The position numbers and the translations under genes are program-made. Positions 1 through 6,838 of a DNA stretch of 12,000 bases are shown one piece after another (positions within the stretch are counted from its first letter, which is position 1; the number at the start of each line of letters is the position of its first letter). Source of the stretch: Alphaproteobacteria bacterium (GTDB lineage: Bacteria; Pseudomonadota; Alphaproteobacteria; Micavibrionales; Micavibrionaceae); contig JAGLKS010000007.1 in assembly GCA_023140905.1 (NCBI GenBank), forward strand, positions 1 through 12,000, given 5' to 3'. The notes below the pieces were generated by a model. That model worked only from the letters and a program-made list of their open reading frames with translations, did no database searches and was not told where the DNA came from.

Positions 1-126
1 TACTTGATTCTCAAAAAAATTCACTTGCGTAATTCTGTACTATTCTTAAAGTGAAACTACTATAACACTATGATCTTTCGCGTATGTGTAAAGACGAAAC
101 AATGAATGAATTTAATCAGGTGTCAC

Positions 127-1008
127 ATGATTATGGCAGAAGCGAAAGCGTTAGAAACACTTAGCGATATCCGATGTAAGATCGACCGCATCGATGATAA
201 GGTGCATGATCTTTTGATGGATCGTGCCTCATTGGTGTCTTCGGTTGCTCAGGCTAAACGCGGTGATGGTATGCAAATTGTCCAACCAGCCCGTGAGGCG
301 CGGTTAATGCGCCGTTTGATGAAGCGCCATAAAGAGCCCTTGCCCCGACGCACGATTATCTGTATCTGGCGCGAGTTGATAAGCTCTGTTTCTCTTTTAC
401 AGACGGGTTTAAGAGTTGTTGTTGCAGATGGAAAAGGTTTCGAGCGCTGGGATATGGCCAAGAACTACTTTGGCAGTTCTTTACCGATGCGTTCGGTGGG
501 TGGGTTACAAAATGCACTGAGTGAGGTGACTAAAGGACCTGCGGATTTTGTCGTGATGCCATGGCCGGAGATGGAAGAGGAGAATCCTTGGTGGGCAAGC
601 CTGTTTCATCGTCAGGGTGATGAATCGCTCTCCATTATTTGTGCACTGCCTTATGATAAAACCGAAGCGCTGCAAACCTCTGAAGTAGCCGATAAGGCCG
701 TGGTGGTTTCTAAAATATCTTTTATGGATTCTGATAATGATAATAGCTTTATCGGCTTGGAACTGGATGCAGATGTAAGCCGAGCCAGTATCAGTGAACA
801 CGCAAAAGCAGCCAAATTTGATTTAATTAACATGTATAGTGCTCCTTCGGCGCATAATAAAGAGATCAAAAACCATTTGTTGCTTGTAAAAGGATATGTT
901 GGACAAAGCAGTAACAAAGCATATGAATTTGTTAAACGTTTTGGTAAAGCATGCCATCATTACTATGCTCTTGGCGGTTATCCGGTGATACCGGATAGTG
1001 AAGATTAG
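127..1008 (+). CDS. Chorismate mutase (AroQ class) with degenerate prephenate dehydratase/ACT-like C-terminal half
   Basis: Predicted to convert chorismate to prephenate, the branch step to Phe and Tyr, in the cytoplasm. Numbering is from the ATG at 127 (293 aa). Residues about 13-92 form an AroQ alpha-helical mutase domain, with Arg16, Arg33, Lys44, Arg56-Glu57 and Gln92 matching the usual active-site positions. The remaining 200 residues are unusual. Residues about 94-147 follow the first lobe of prephenate dehydratase in spacing (DGKGF, then the ADFVVMPWP stretch), and residues about 204-288 follow its ACT domain, ending in LGGYP. The second dehydratase lobe and the Thr-Arg-Phe catalytic motif are missing, so dehydratase activity is not expected. 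Start: ATG 127 has AGG at 118-120 (6-base spacing). ATG 106 (7 residues longer) and ATG 133 are alternatives. A possible -10 (TATAAC, 61-66) lies upstream, with no convincing -35. The next gene, tyrosine-branch dehydrogenase, fits the role. Mutase call is firm; C-terminal reading is inference. Confidence 0.85.
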   Translation: MIMAEAKALETLSDIRCKIDRIDDKVHDLLMDRASLVSSVAQAKRGDGMQIVQPAREARLMRRLMKRHKEPLPRRTIICIWRELISSVSLLQTGLRVVVADGKGFERWDMAKNYFGSSLPMRSVGGLQNALSEVTKGPADFVVMPWPEMEEENPWWASLFHRQGDESLSIICALPYDKTEALQTSEVADKAVVVSKISFMDSDNDNSFIGLELDADVSRASISEHAKAAKFDLINMYSAPSAHNKEIKNHLLLVKGYVGQSSNKAYEFVKRFGKACHHYYALGGYPVIPDSED

Positions 1009-1072
1009 ATATAAAAGCCGTGCCTAGGCGATAAACAGACAGAATTTCCAAAAGATTTAAATGCAAAAAGAA

Positions 1073-1094
1073 TTATGAGGCATAGTACTCATAA
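1073..1094 (+). promoter_or_regulatory. Small hairpin just upstream of the prephenate dehydrogenase ribosome-binding site
   Basis: TTATGAG (1073-1079) and CTCATAA (1088-1094) form a perfect 7-base stem with an 8-base loop. It ends six bases before the purine-rich ribosome-binding site AGAAGGA (1101-1107). No T-run follows, so it is not an intrinsic terminator. It could affect mRNA stability or ribosome access, or be chance. The rest of the 107-base gap holds only the 8-base palindrome GCCTAGGC (1022-1029) and no recognisable gene. Confidence 0.25.
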
Positions 1095-1115
1095 GGCTAT
1101 AGAAGGATTAATGTT

Positions 1116-1991
1116 ATGACTATAGAAACAATTACAATTATTGGTATGGGCCTGATAGGGTCCTCTTTGGCAAGACGGATTAAAGAATCAGGGCTGGCAA
1201 GCAAAGTGATTGCCGCTGATTATGATAGAGATGTATGCGATAAAGTTGTAGAGCTTGGCATTGCTGATGAGGTTACCGATAAGCTTGAACTAAGCGTTGA
1301 AGAAGCCAATATGGTTATTATGGCTGTTCCGGTTGGCGTTATGGGTAAAGTTGCTCAAAGAGTCATTCCATATATGAAAGATGGGGCTATTTTAAGTGAT
1401 ACTGGTTCAGTTAAAGCTGCTGTGGCAGAGGATATTAAGTCCTTTTGTCGCTCTGGCATCCATTTTGTGCCCGCTCATCCTATTGCCGGAACTGAGTTCT
1501 CCGGCCCGGAATCCGGGTTTTCAACGCTATTTGAGGGGCGTTGGTGCATTTTAACGCCATTGCCTGATGTGAGTGTTAAAGCTGTGGAAGATGTGACACG
1601 CTTGTGGGAAGGGTGTGGCTCTATGGTGGAGATCATGGATATTAAACATCATGATTTAGTATTGGGAATCACCTCGCATTTACCGCATTTGATAGCTTAT
1701 ACAATTGTTGGAACAGCTAATGAGCTGGAAGAGGATATCAAATCGGAAGTTATTAAATACTCTGCTAGTGGTTTTAGAGATTTCACCCGGATTGCGTCAT
1801 CTGATCCGACAATGTGGCGGGATGTATTTCTGAACAATAAAGAAGCTGTGTTGGAAATATTGCAGCGTTTTAATGAAGATCTTACAGCTATGCAACGTGC
1901 AATACGGAAAGGTGACGGAGAATATCTTTATCGACGCTTTGGAGAAACACGCGCAATCCGTAAAGCGATTATAGATATCCGACAAGAGTAG
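1116..1991 (+). CDS. tyrC: Prephenate/arogenate (cyclohexadienyl) dehydrogenase
   Basis: Oxidatively decarboxylates prephenate (to 4-hydroxyphenylpyruvate) and/or arogenate (to tyrosine) with NAD(P)+, in the cytoplasm. The 291-residue protein has an N-terminal Rossmann fold with GMGLIG at 10-15 and an acidic residue (Asp35 or Asp37) near the end of beta-2, which favours NAD+. Family catalytic or binding positions are visible: Ser98 in the DTGSVK stretch, His121 in HPIAGTE, His191 in SHLPH, and Arg225 in the FTRIA segment. A helical dimerisation domain fills the C-terminal half. There is no fused chorismate mutase or ACT domain, as in the TyrC type of alphaproteobacteria. The start ATG 1116 has AGAAGGA 8 bases upstream. 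The gene follows the chorismate mutase after 107 bases, so the two probably supply consecutive steps. Substrate preference between prephenate and arogenate cannot be read from the sequence; the symbol tyrA would also be acceptable. Confidence 0.93.
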   Translation: MTIETITIIGMGLIGSSLARRIKESGLASKVIAADYDRDVCDKVVELGIADEVTDKLELSVEEANMVIMAVPVGVMGKVAQRVIPYMKDGAILSDTGSVKAAVAEDIKSFCRSGIHFVPAHPIAGTEFSGPESGFSTLFEGRWCILTPLPDVSVKAVEDVTRLWEGCGSMVEIMDIKHHDLVLGITSHLPHLIAYTIVGTANELEEDIKSEVIKYSASGFRDFTRIASSDPTMWRDVFLNNKEAVLEILQRFNEDLTAMQRAIRKGDGEYLYRRFGETRAIRKAIIDIRQE

Positions 1992-2026
1992 TGAAACTAA
2001 GGTAAAGCAAATCACTACACCTAATT

Positions 2027-3550
2027 TTACGGGAAGTCATAAATATGCACAGGACCGAGGAAAAGGCTGTTTCCTTGTGTAGTCACGTTTGTATGGATTT
2101 CGTCTTCTATTGTAAAAGCTTGCAGGACAATAGAGGCTATCATCGCCGGTTTCTGATCGACGATTTTACGTTGTACTAATTCCAGCAGGAATGGGCTGTA
2201 GTTTTTAATCACAATATCCATGTTGATTTGTGGAGCGGCAGAGGGATTGTTGGGAGCTTTAATTATTCCAGATAAAGTTACACTGCTTTCTTCGCGTTTG
2301 AGTTGTGTATTTTCGATGTCCAGAGTATTTTCCCATAGTTTGAAAGAGCCATTCAGGGAATCAAACTCAATCGAATCTTGTGTATAAATTGGGGTAACAC
2401 TGATGTTTTCTGTTTGGAACATAATGGGTTTGTTTGGGAAGGGCCATGATGCAGTATGGATATTCCTGACTTCAAGCATGCCTTCTTGTGTCTGGATATT
2501 AAAAGATGGCAAGGCCGCATGCAGTTTCCCCGGATAGCCATATATGCGAAGATGTGAGCTGTTTATTTTGGCTGCATTATTATTTAGGCGCGTGTCCTCA
2601 ATCCAGTTGATATAAGCGGTTTTAACTATATGAGCGCTGTAAAACCAATAAGTGCTGTAGATGGTAAATAAGGTGAGTATGGAAATAATCAAGATGCGTA
2701 AAAAGGACTGGCGCGATTGTTTTTTATGCAGAGCTTCATAAGCTTCATTCATTAAAGCATTTGATTTTTCTTCAACAACGTCTTCGATTTGTTTCAATGT
2801 TTGTTTTGCAGGGCGGTCTTTGGATGGTTCAATGGCTGGCAGGAATTCAAAGATTACACAGCCGGGTTTTCTGCACCACTTGCCTTTAGGATAATAAACT
2901 CCGGCATTTGTAGCCATGGGAATGATGGGCAGATTTGTGATGTTTTGAATGCGTGTCACTCCCATCTTATAGGGTTTTTCATCTGTGCCTGTACCAGGGG
3001 AAACACGTGTTCCTTGTGGAAAAATAATAATAGGTCGTTTTTGTGCTGTAACGCGTAACGCACTTTCTTTTATCGATTTTATAGCTGCTTTGGGAGAACT
3101 GCGGTCAATGGCAATAACATCGCTTTTTTCCAGATATTTCCCCCATAAAGGGATATTAAGAAGCTCTTTTTTTAATACAGGAGCTGGATTTTTGAATAAA
3201 AAGTGCAGCTTTAATGTTTCATAAGTTGATTGATGTTTAGCTGCAACGATATAAGGCGGGTCTTGGGGAAGGTTCTTAGCACCTCGAATTTCGTAAGTCA
3301 GGCCAAGGATGTATTTTTCCAGGAAAAAATTTATGTGTAAGTATAAATGAATAATTTTCATCATTAATTTGTGCGGAACAAGCAACACGGGCAGTAAGAT
3401 GATGCAAAATAATGTGGATATTATATAAAAGCACAGATTAAAAGCACTGGCACGCAGGAACCAATAACATGTCTTTGCAGATCGAATCGGCATTTGTCGT
3501 GGAGTTGGTGTTGAAGTCTTGGTGGTTGTTACGCTAGTTATTGTACTCAT
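2027..3550 (-). CDS. PlsC-type lysophosphatidate acyltransferase fused to a DUF2125-like periplasmic domain
   Basis: The N-terminal part (about residues 38-270 of 507) is a 1-acyl-glycerol-3-phosphate acyltransferase, making phosphatidic acid at the cytoplasmic membrane face. Seen: a hydrophobic helix at 38-59; catalytic-type HQSTYE at 106-111 (His-x4-Glu instead of the usual His-x4-Asp); IDRSS at 148-152; FPQGTR at 177-182 (Gln in place of the common Glu); and the PMATNAG region at 211-217. A basic stretch then leads into a second membrane helix (about 284-303). The last 200 residues begin with the YWFYSAH segment and contain Trp316, the RIYGYPGKL stretch (335-343) and a beta-rich tail. This layout resembles DUF2125, which is normally a separate protein, and is probably periplasmic. 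Ordinary PlsC proteins are about 230-270 residues. The ATG overlaps the upstream stop as ATGA (3547-3550), with GGGAG 8 bases before it. Acyltransferase call is firm; the DUF2125 assignment is from pattern only. Confidence 0.85.
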   Translation of the reverse strand: MSTITSVTTTKTSTPTPRQMPIRSAKTCYWFLRASAFNLCFYIISTLFCIILLPVLLVPHKLMMKIIHLYLHINFFLEKYILGLTYEIRGAKNLPQDPPYIVAAKHQSTYETLKLHFLFKNPAPVLKKELLNIPLWGKYLEKSDVIAIDRSSPKAAIKSIKESALRVTAQKRPIIIFPQGTRVSPGTGTDEKPYKMGVTRIQNITNLPIIPMATNAGVYYPKGKWCRKPGCVIFEFLPAIEPSKDRPAKQTLKQIEDVVEEKSNALMNEAYEALHKKQSRQSFLRILIISILTLFTIYSTYWFYSAHIVKTAYINWIEDTRLNNNAAKINSSHLRIYGYPGKLHAALPSFNIQTQEGMLEVRNIHTASWPFPNKPIMFQTENISVTPIYTQDSIEFDSLNGSFKLWENTLDIENTQLKREESSVTLSGIIKAPNNPSAAPQINMDIVIKNYSPFLLELVQRKIVDQKPAMIASIVLQAFTIEDEIHTNVTTQGNSLFLGPVHIYDFP

Positions 3551-4158
3551 GCAGGTTGCTCCCGTGCATATAAGGTTAGAAAAGCCAGACGGAAAAGGAC
3601 TTTATTATATTCATCAAAGGTCAGATTTAGATATTTTAGTAACCTTGTATTATGGAGGTCTTGGCTTTGTGTGATTGGATTAATAATGATTCCTACATCT
3701 TCTTTGTCCAGAATAGATGTAAATTCCAGCATAGCGCGTGGCATATGATAGGCTGAGGTTACGAGGCGAATTGTTTTAATATTATTGGTTTCTATCCATT
3801 TATTGACTTCTTGTGCATTACCAATTGTTGTGGCTGCATCACGTCCAAGAGTGATACAGCATTCGGGCAAGGGTTTTTCTCCGTGCCACATGGCTTTGAT
3901 GTCTTCATCTGTCACCAGATTATGCACGCCGCTGATAAAGAGTTGTGGTGCCATTTCATTCGCGTAAAGCTCTAATCCTTTGCCGATGCGCAAATGCCCT
4001 CCTGTCAAAACAATAATAGCGTCTGTCTTTCCCACTGGATTGGCTGGTTTGAGTGTCTGAACATGAAACATAAAAGCTCCGTATCCGCAGGACCAAATAG
4101 TGAGGATCAGGAATAATGTATAGATCAGAATTTTTTTAACTGTCTTTACGATTGTCAT
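3547..4158 (-). CDS. YdcF/DUF218 family membrane-anchored protein
   Basis: A 203-residue protein from the ATG at 4158. One N-terminal membrane helix (about 9-30) is followed by a DUF218 domain, probably facing the periplasm. Motifs typical of the family: DAIIVLTGG (46-54), Arg57 with the GLELY segment, FISGV (74-78), ATTIGNA (109-115) and VTSAYHMPRA (133-142). Family members bind nucleotide-like or polyprenyl-type ligands; SanA and ElyC relatives influence envelope integrity, but the reaction is not known for this branch. A TTG at 4188 in the same frame would add ten residues and overlap ftsX. I prefer ATG 4158 because it lies 13 bases after the ftsX stop and gives a natural Lys-rich start before the helix. 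Neither start has a strong ribosome-binding site. The stop overlaps the next gene's ATG, which implies translational coupling in the ftsE-ftsX operon. Confidence 0.85.
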   Translation of the reverse strand: MTIVKTVKKILIYTLFLILTIWSCGYGAFMFHVQTLKPANPVGKTDAIIVLTGGHLRIGKGLELYANEMAPQLFISGVHNLVTDEDIKAMWHGEKPLPECCITLGRDAATTIGNAQEVNKWIETNNIKTIRLVTSAYHMPRAMLEFTSILDKEDVGIIINPITQSQDLHNTRLLKYLNLTFDEYNKVLFRLAFLTLYAREQPA

Positions 4159-4171
4159 GATGTCTTGTATT

Positions 4172-5218
4172 TTACGGCATTTTTGCAAGATTGCGCAAGA
4201 CTGTTAGTTGTGAAGTTGCAACAGCTACGATGCAAACAAGTATGGGAACGGCGCATAAAATGACAATACCCCATGCGCCGATGTGAATAACGGGGATTAA
4301 ATCTGTGCCGCTATGGCTGGAAAGCAGTGTAAGAGCGTAGGTGACGACTAATCCTGCTGCTGTTCCGATAACGCCACCTTTAAACGACAATGCAATAGCA
4401 TGGCCGCGAAATTGTTCTGCAATATAATTATCGCGTGCGCCCATATGGTGCAGAAGTTCAACTTCATTATGGTGTAAGGCTAAGCGTGTGCGCACAGCAT
4501 AAGCAATAGCAATCACAGTAATAAAGCCGATAATTATGGTTATAATGAGTGCTAGTGTTTGTAAAGTTTTGGTAAAATGGATGAGATCCGAGAGCCATTC
4601 ACGGTGGGTTTCCAGTTGGGCATAGCGTGAGGTTTTCTCAATGTCTTTGGTGAAAGCTTGTAGGCCGTCTTCATCTATATTTTGTAACTCCACGGCGATA
4701 AGGCCGGGAAGTGGTATGTCTTTCATGTTCATGCTGTCCCCTAGCCACGGTGAGAGGAGTTCTTGTATATCTTCATAACCCAGAACGTCAGCAGATTTTA
4801 CGTCAGGATGTTTAGAAAGCATTTTGTATAGTTCAAGGGTTTCTTGTCCAATGGTTTCTTGTGAGAGAATATGACCTTCTTTTGTCTCAACAGATATTTC
4901 TACAGTGACTTTGTTTTCAAGTCCTGATGACCAGCGATTTGTCATGGTATCCATGGCTATGGTCCCGCTTATCGATAGAACAGCTAGGAAGCTCATTAAG
5001 GCAATGAGCAGGACAAGAAAATGTGTGTCCTCATTTTTATCTAAAGGAAGATCGTAGTTTTTTCTCTTTAGCGGATTGTGTTTGTTTAATCTGTTTATGA
5101 CGCTTTTAATATGGTTTGATATTGATGTAAAAGCGAATGAAGGCAGTCGGCTTTGAACATGTTGCAAAAGTCTATGAGGTTTTTGCCAGATCTTATTATG
5201 TATCATTTTAGAAAACAT
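4172..5218 (-). CDS. ftsX: Cell division ABC transporter permease FtsX
   Basis: Inner-membrane subunit of the FtsEX complex, which couples ATP hydrolysis by FtsE to activation of periplasmic peptidoglycan hydrolases at the division site. The 348-residue protein has the FtsX plan: a basic cytoplasmic tail (1-65), membrane helix 1 (about 66-87), a periplasmic domain (about 90-215), and three further helices near 217-240, 275-298 and 312-335. The cytoplasmic loop carries NEVELLHHMGARDNYIAEQF (251-270), the conserved segment that contacts the ATPase. Its start overlaps the end of ftsE by 11 bases, typical for this pair. ATG 5218 is used; an internal ATG at 5206 would remove four residues. Only a loose purine-rich stretch precedes the start, consistent with coupling to ftsE translation. 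The periplasmic domain is the least conserved part of the family and normally determines the hydrolase-activator partner. Confidence 0.93.
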   Translation of the reverse strand: MFSKMIHNKIWQKPHRLLQHVQSRLPSFAFTSISNHIKSVINRLNKHNPLKRKNYDLPLDKNEDTHFLVLLIALMSFLAVLSISGTIAMDTMTNRWSSGLENKVTVEISVETKEGHILSQETIGQETLELYKMLSKHPDVKSADVLGYEDIQELLSPWLGDSMNMKDIPLPGLIAVELQNIDEDGLQAFTKDIEKTSRYAQLETHREWLSDLIHFTKTLQTLALIITIIIGFITVIAIAYAVRTRLALHHNEVELLHHMGARDNYIAEQFRGHAIALSFKGGVIGTAAGLVVTYALTLLSSHSGTDLIPVIHIGAWGIVILCAVPILVCIVAVATSQLTVLRNLAKMP

Positions 5219-5909
5219 GGCGGATCTTTTTCTTTATGTGCAATGCGGGATTATCTTGTTTAACCGAGCCATCTACAAGGCGCAGGCAAGGATGACCAAA
5301 TTGTTCGATAATATTAGGGTTGTGCGTGGCAATAACAATTGTAGTGCCCATACGGTTGAGTTGTTCAAACAATCCCATTAAGCGAAAACCAATTTGATCG
5401 TCAAGGTTTCCGGTCGGTTCATCAGCAAGCAAGAGTTTGGGTTGTGCTATAATAGCGCGGGCTATGGCAACACGTTGTTGTTGTCCTCCTGAAAGTGTTT
5501 CGGGCCGGTTGTTTTTTTGATCTCCCAGTCCCACCCAATCGAGGAGTTCGCTTACATGGCTCTGGATTTCATTATTCGGGCGTCCTGAAATACGCAAAGG
5601 AAGGGCTACGTTATCAAAAGCAGAAAGATGGGGCAGCAGACGGAAATCTTGAAACACAACACCTATGTTTTGACGTAGAGTGCACATCTCTTTCCGGCTG
5701 GCTTTGTTGATGTTTTGGCCGAATATTGTGATTTTTCCCTGTGTGGGGATATTTCCCAAGAACAGTAAGTTAATCAAAGACGTTTTACCGGCACCACTTG
5801 GCCCGGTTAAAAAATGGTAAGACCCACGTTTTAAGGTAAAATTCATGTCGTGAAGAATATCACGGCCATGTGGATTATAGCGAAAATGAACATTTTTAAA
5901 GCGGATCAC
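5208..5909 (-). CDS. ftsE: Cell division ATP-binding protein FtsE
   Basis: Cytoplasmic ATPase of FtsEX, working with the adjacent FtsX at the division septum. The 233-residue protein carries a complete ABC set: Walker A GPSGAGKT at 36-43, Q-loop Gln87 in VVFQDFRLL, signature LSGGQQQR at 139-146, Walker B LLLADEP at 159-165 with catalytic Glu164, D-loop NLD at 168-170 and H-loop His196. The [12 protein letters not shown] segment (94-105) is characteristic of FtsE and LolD-like proteins; the downstream ftsX decides for FtsE. All catalytic residues are present, so the protein should be active. Translation starts at GTG (5909-5907), giving MIRFKNV, the usual FtsE N-terminus; the preceding ribosome-binding site is weak. 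The gene lies 36 bases after the periplasmic repeat protein gene, with no terminator visible between them, so the two are probably co-transcribed. Confidence 0.95.
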   Translation of the reverse strand: MIRFKNVHFRYNPHGRDILHDMNFTLKRGSYHFLTGPSGAGKTSLINLLFLGNIPTQGKITIFGQNINKASRKEMCTLRQNIGVVFQDFRLLPHLSAFDNVALPLRISGRPNNEIQSHVSELLDWVGLGDQKNNRPETLSGGQQQRVAIARAIIAQPKLLLADEPTGNLDDQIGFRLMGLFEQLNRMGTTIVIATHNPNIIEQFGHPCLRLVDGSVKQDNPALHIKKKIRHVF

Positions 5910-5945
5910 TGTGTTTACTCTAATTCGTAATATAAATGGATTTTA

Positions 5946-6743
5946 TTATTTCTTTCCTGCATTGCTTTGCAATCGCTCGCGTGGCTTTTGTTTATCAAGC
6001 ATATACTGGATGGTCTGTGTTCTTTTATAGGAATTAGTTATAGCCGTCGCGGCTTTTAGGGCATCTTCATATAAGCCTTTATCAGATAAGATACGTGAAG
6101 TCGTTTCATAAGCTTTATTCCTATAAGAAGTGGTTTTGATGTTTTTTATACTGGTGTTAGCGGCGTTGAAGTCTCCACGCTCAGCTTGTATCTCCGCGGT
6201 TTCTCCATAAGCTTTGTTTCGAAGGGCGATGTTTTTCATCTCAGCGCAAGTCTTCCATGCACCTTCATCGTCTTTGGCAAAAGCTTGTGCCATAGCAATA
6301 TAGGTCAGGGCTATACCATGTGAAGGGGGATGTTGGATGTTTTCGGCTTTTATACGCAAAATAGAAAATTTCTTATTCAGTTCTTCGATTGGATAATTAT
6401 GAGCGGCTAGCATCATACCAATGCCACGGATGGTCATAGCGCGTGTATCAGGTGTTTCTATTTTTTCGATCAAGGAAACGGCTTTGTCAAATATTCCATC
6501 GAAAGCTAGAGTTTTGGCTGTTTCACGATAAGTCTGGTCTCTCCAGCTTGTCTTTTCAATATTTGCTGCAAGCGTGATTATTTCGTCTATCAAGCAGTTG
6601 CGCTGTATGGATGAGCAGGGCTTTTCCTGTTGCTCAGTGGTTTGGGCGTGGCTGGTTGTTTGTGGGAAAAAGAATACAATCGTGCCGATAAGACTTAGAA
6701 AAAATAAGAAAAAGGGTAAAAATGATTTTGCTTTATGGTCCAT
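5946..6743 (-). CDS. Secreted helical-repeat protein of unknown function, first gene of the ftsEX operon
   Basis: I do not recognise a named family. The 265-residue protein begins with a Lys-containing start, a hydrophobic core (about 8-27) and SHA-QT at 31-35, a plausible signal peptidase I site, so it is predicted periplasmic. The mature part has two cysteines close together (Cys43 and Cys50) that could form a disulfide. It then carries degenerate helical repeats of about 32-34 residues. The clearest copies start near 66, 173 and 206 and share an aromatic or Leu, Arg-Asp/Asn-Lys/Gln, Ala/Thr-Tyr, Glu-Thr pattern (WRDQTYRETA, LRNKAYGETA, YRNKAYETTS), followed by a Gly and an Ala-rich second helix. 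This resembles TPR-type solenoids, which usually bind proteins. ATG 6743 has AGGA 8 bases upstream, and a candidate promoter lies before it. Position immediately upstream of ftsE suggests, but does not show, a role linked to FtsEX in the periplasm. Confidence 0.8.
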   Translation of the reverse strand: MDHKAKSFLPFFLFFLSLIGTIVFFFPQTTSHAQTTEQQEKPCSSIQRNCLIDEIITLAANIEKTSWRDQTYRETAKTLAFDGIFDKAVSLIEKIETPDTRAMTIRGIGMMLAAHNYPIEELNKKFSILRIKAENIQHPPSHGIALTYIAMAQAFAKDDEGAWKTCAEMKNIALRNKAYGETAEIQAERGDFNAANTSIKNIKTTSYRNKAYETTSRILSDKGLYEDALKAATAITNSYKRTQTIQYMLDKQKPRERLQSNAGKK

Positions 6744-6788
6744 ATCAAATATCCTGCATATGTGTATGTGCTTGTTCGTGGTGGACGT

Positions 6789-6816
6789 CTTATAATCATT
6801 ACTAAAATCGTAGCAA
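6789..6816 (-). promoter_or_regulatory. Candidate sigma-70-type promoter for the repeat protein-ftsEX operon
   Basis: Read on the minus strand, TTGCTA (6816-6811, four of six to TTGACA) is followed after 16 bases by TATAAG (6794-6789, five of six to TATAAT). A start near 6782 would leave a leader of about 38 bases before the ATG at 6743. It is the only reasonable -35/-10 pair I see upstream of this five-gene unit. Confidence 0.45.
6791..6796 (+). promoter_or_regulatory. Candidate -10 element for the zinc-ribbon protein gene
   Basis: A perfect TATAAT lies 42 bases upstream of the plus-strand ATG at 6839. No good -35 hexamer sits 16-18 bases before it, so the promoter would be weak or activator-dependent. 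The hexamer shares bases with the minus-strand -10, so the two promoters, if real, could not be occupied at once. Confidence 0.35.
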
Positions 6817-6838
6817 AAAGAGAAGAACCTAAGTTACA

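Noticed and set aside
70..105. An 11-codon reading frame ending immediately before the alternative chorismate mutase start at 106, considered as an attenuation leader peptide.
   Set aside because: It has a single Phe and no Tyr or Trp run, no ribosome-binding site, and no following terminator hairpin; it may not even be transcribed.
1988..2018. Inverted repeat GTAGTGA / TCACTAC around the tyrC stop codon, considered as a terminator for the convergent pair.
   Set aside because: The stem is only 7 base pairs, the loop is 17 bases, and neither strand has a proper T-run directly after it.
6752..6799. Minus-strand reading gives MIIRRPPRTSTYTYAG, reminiscent of the peptide translated from an Illumina P5 adapter (MIRRPPRST...).
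   Set aside because: The nucleotides differ from the adapter at many positions and in spacing, and the stretch lies in a plausible promoter region with continuous flanking genes. Chance resemblance is more likely than contamination.
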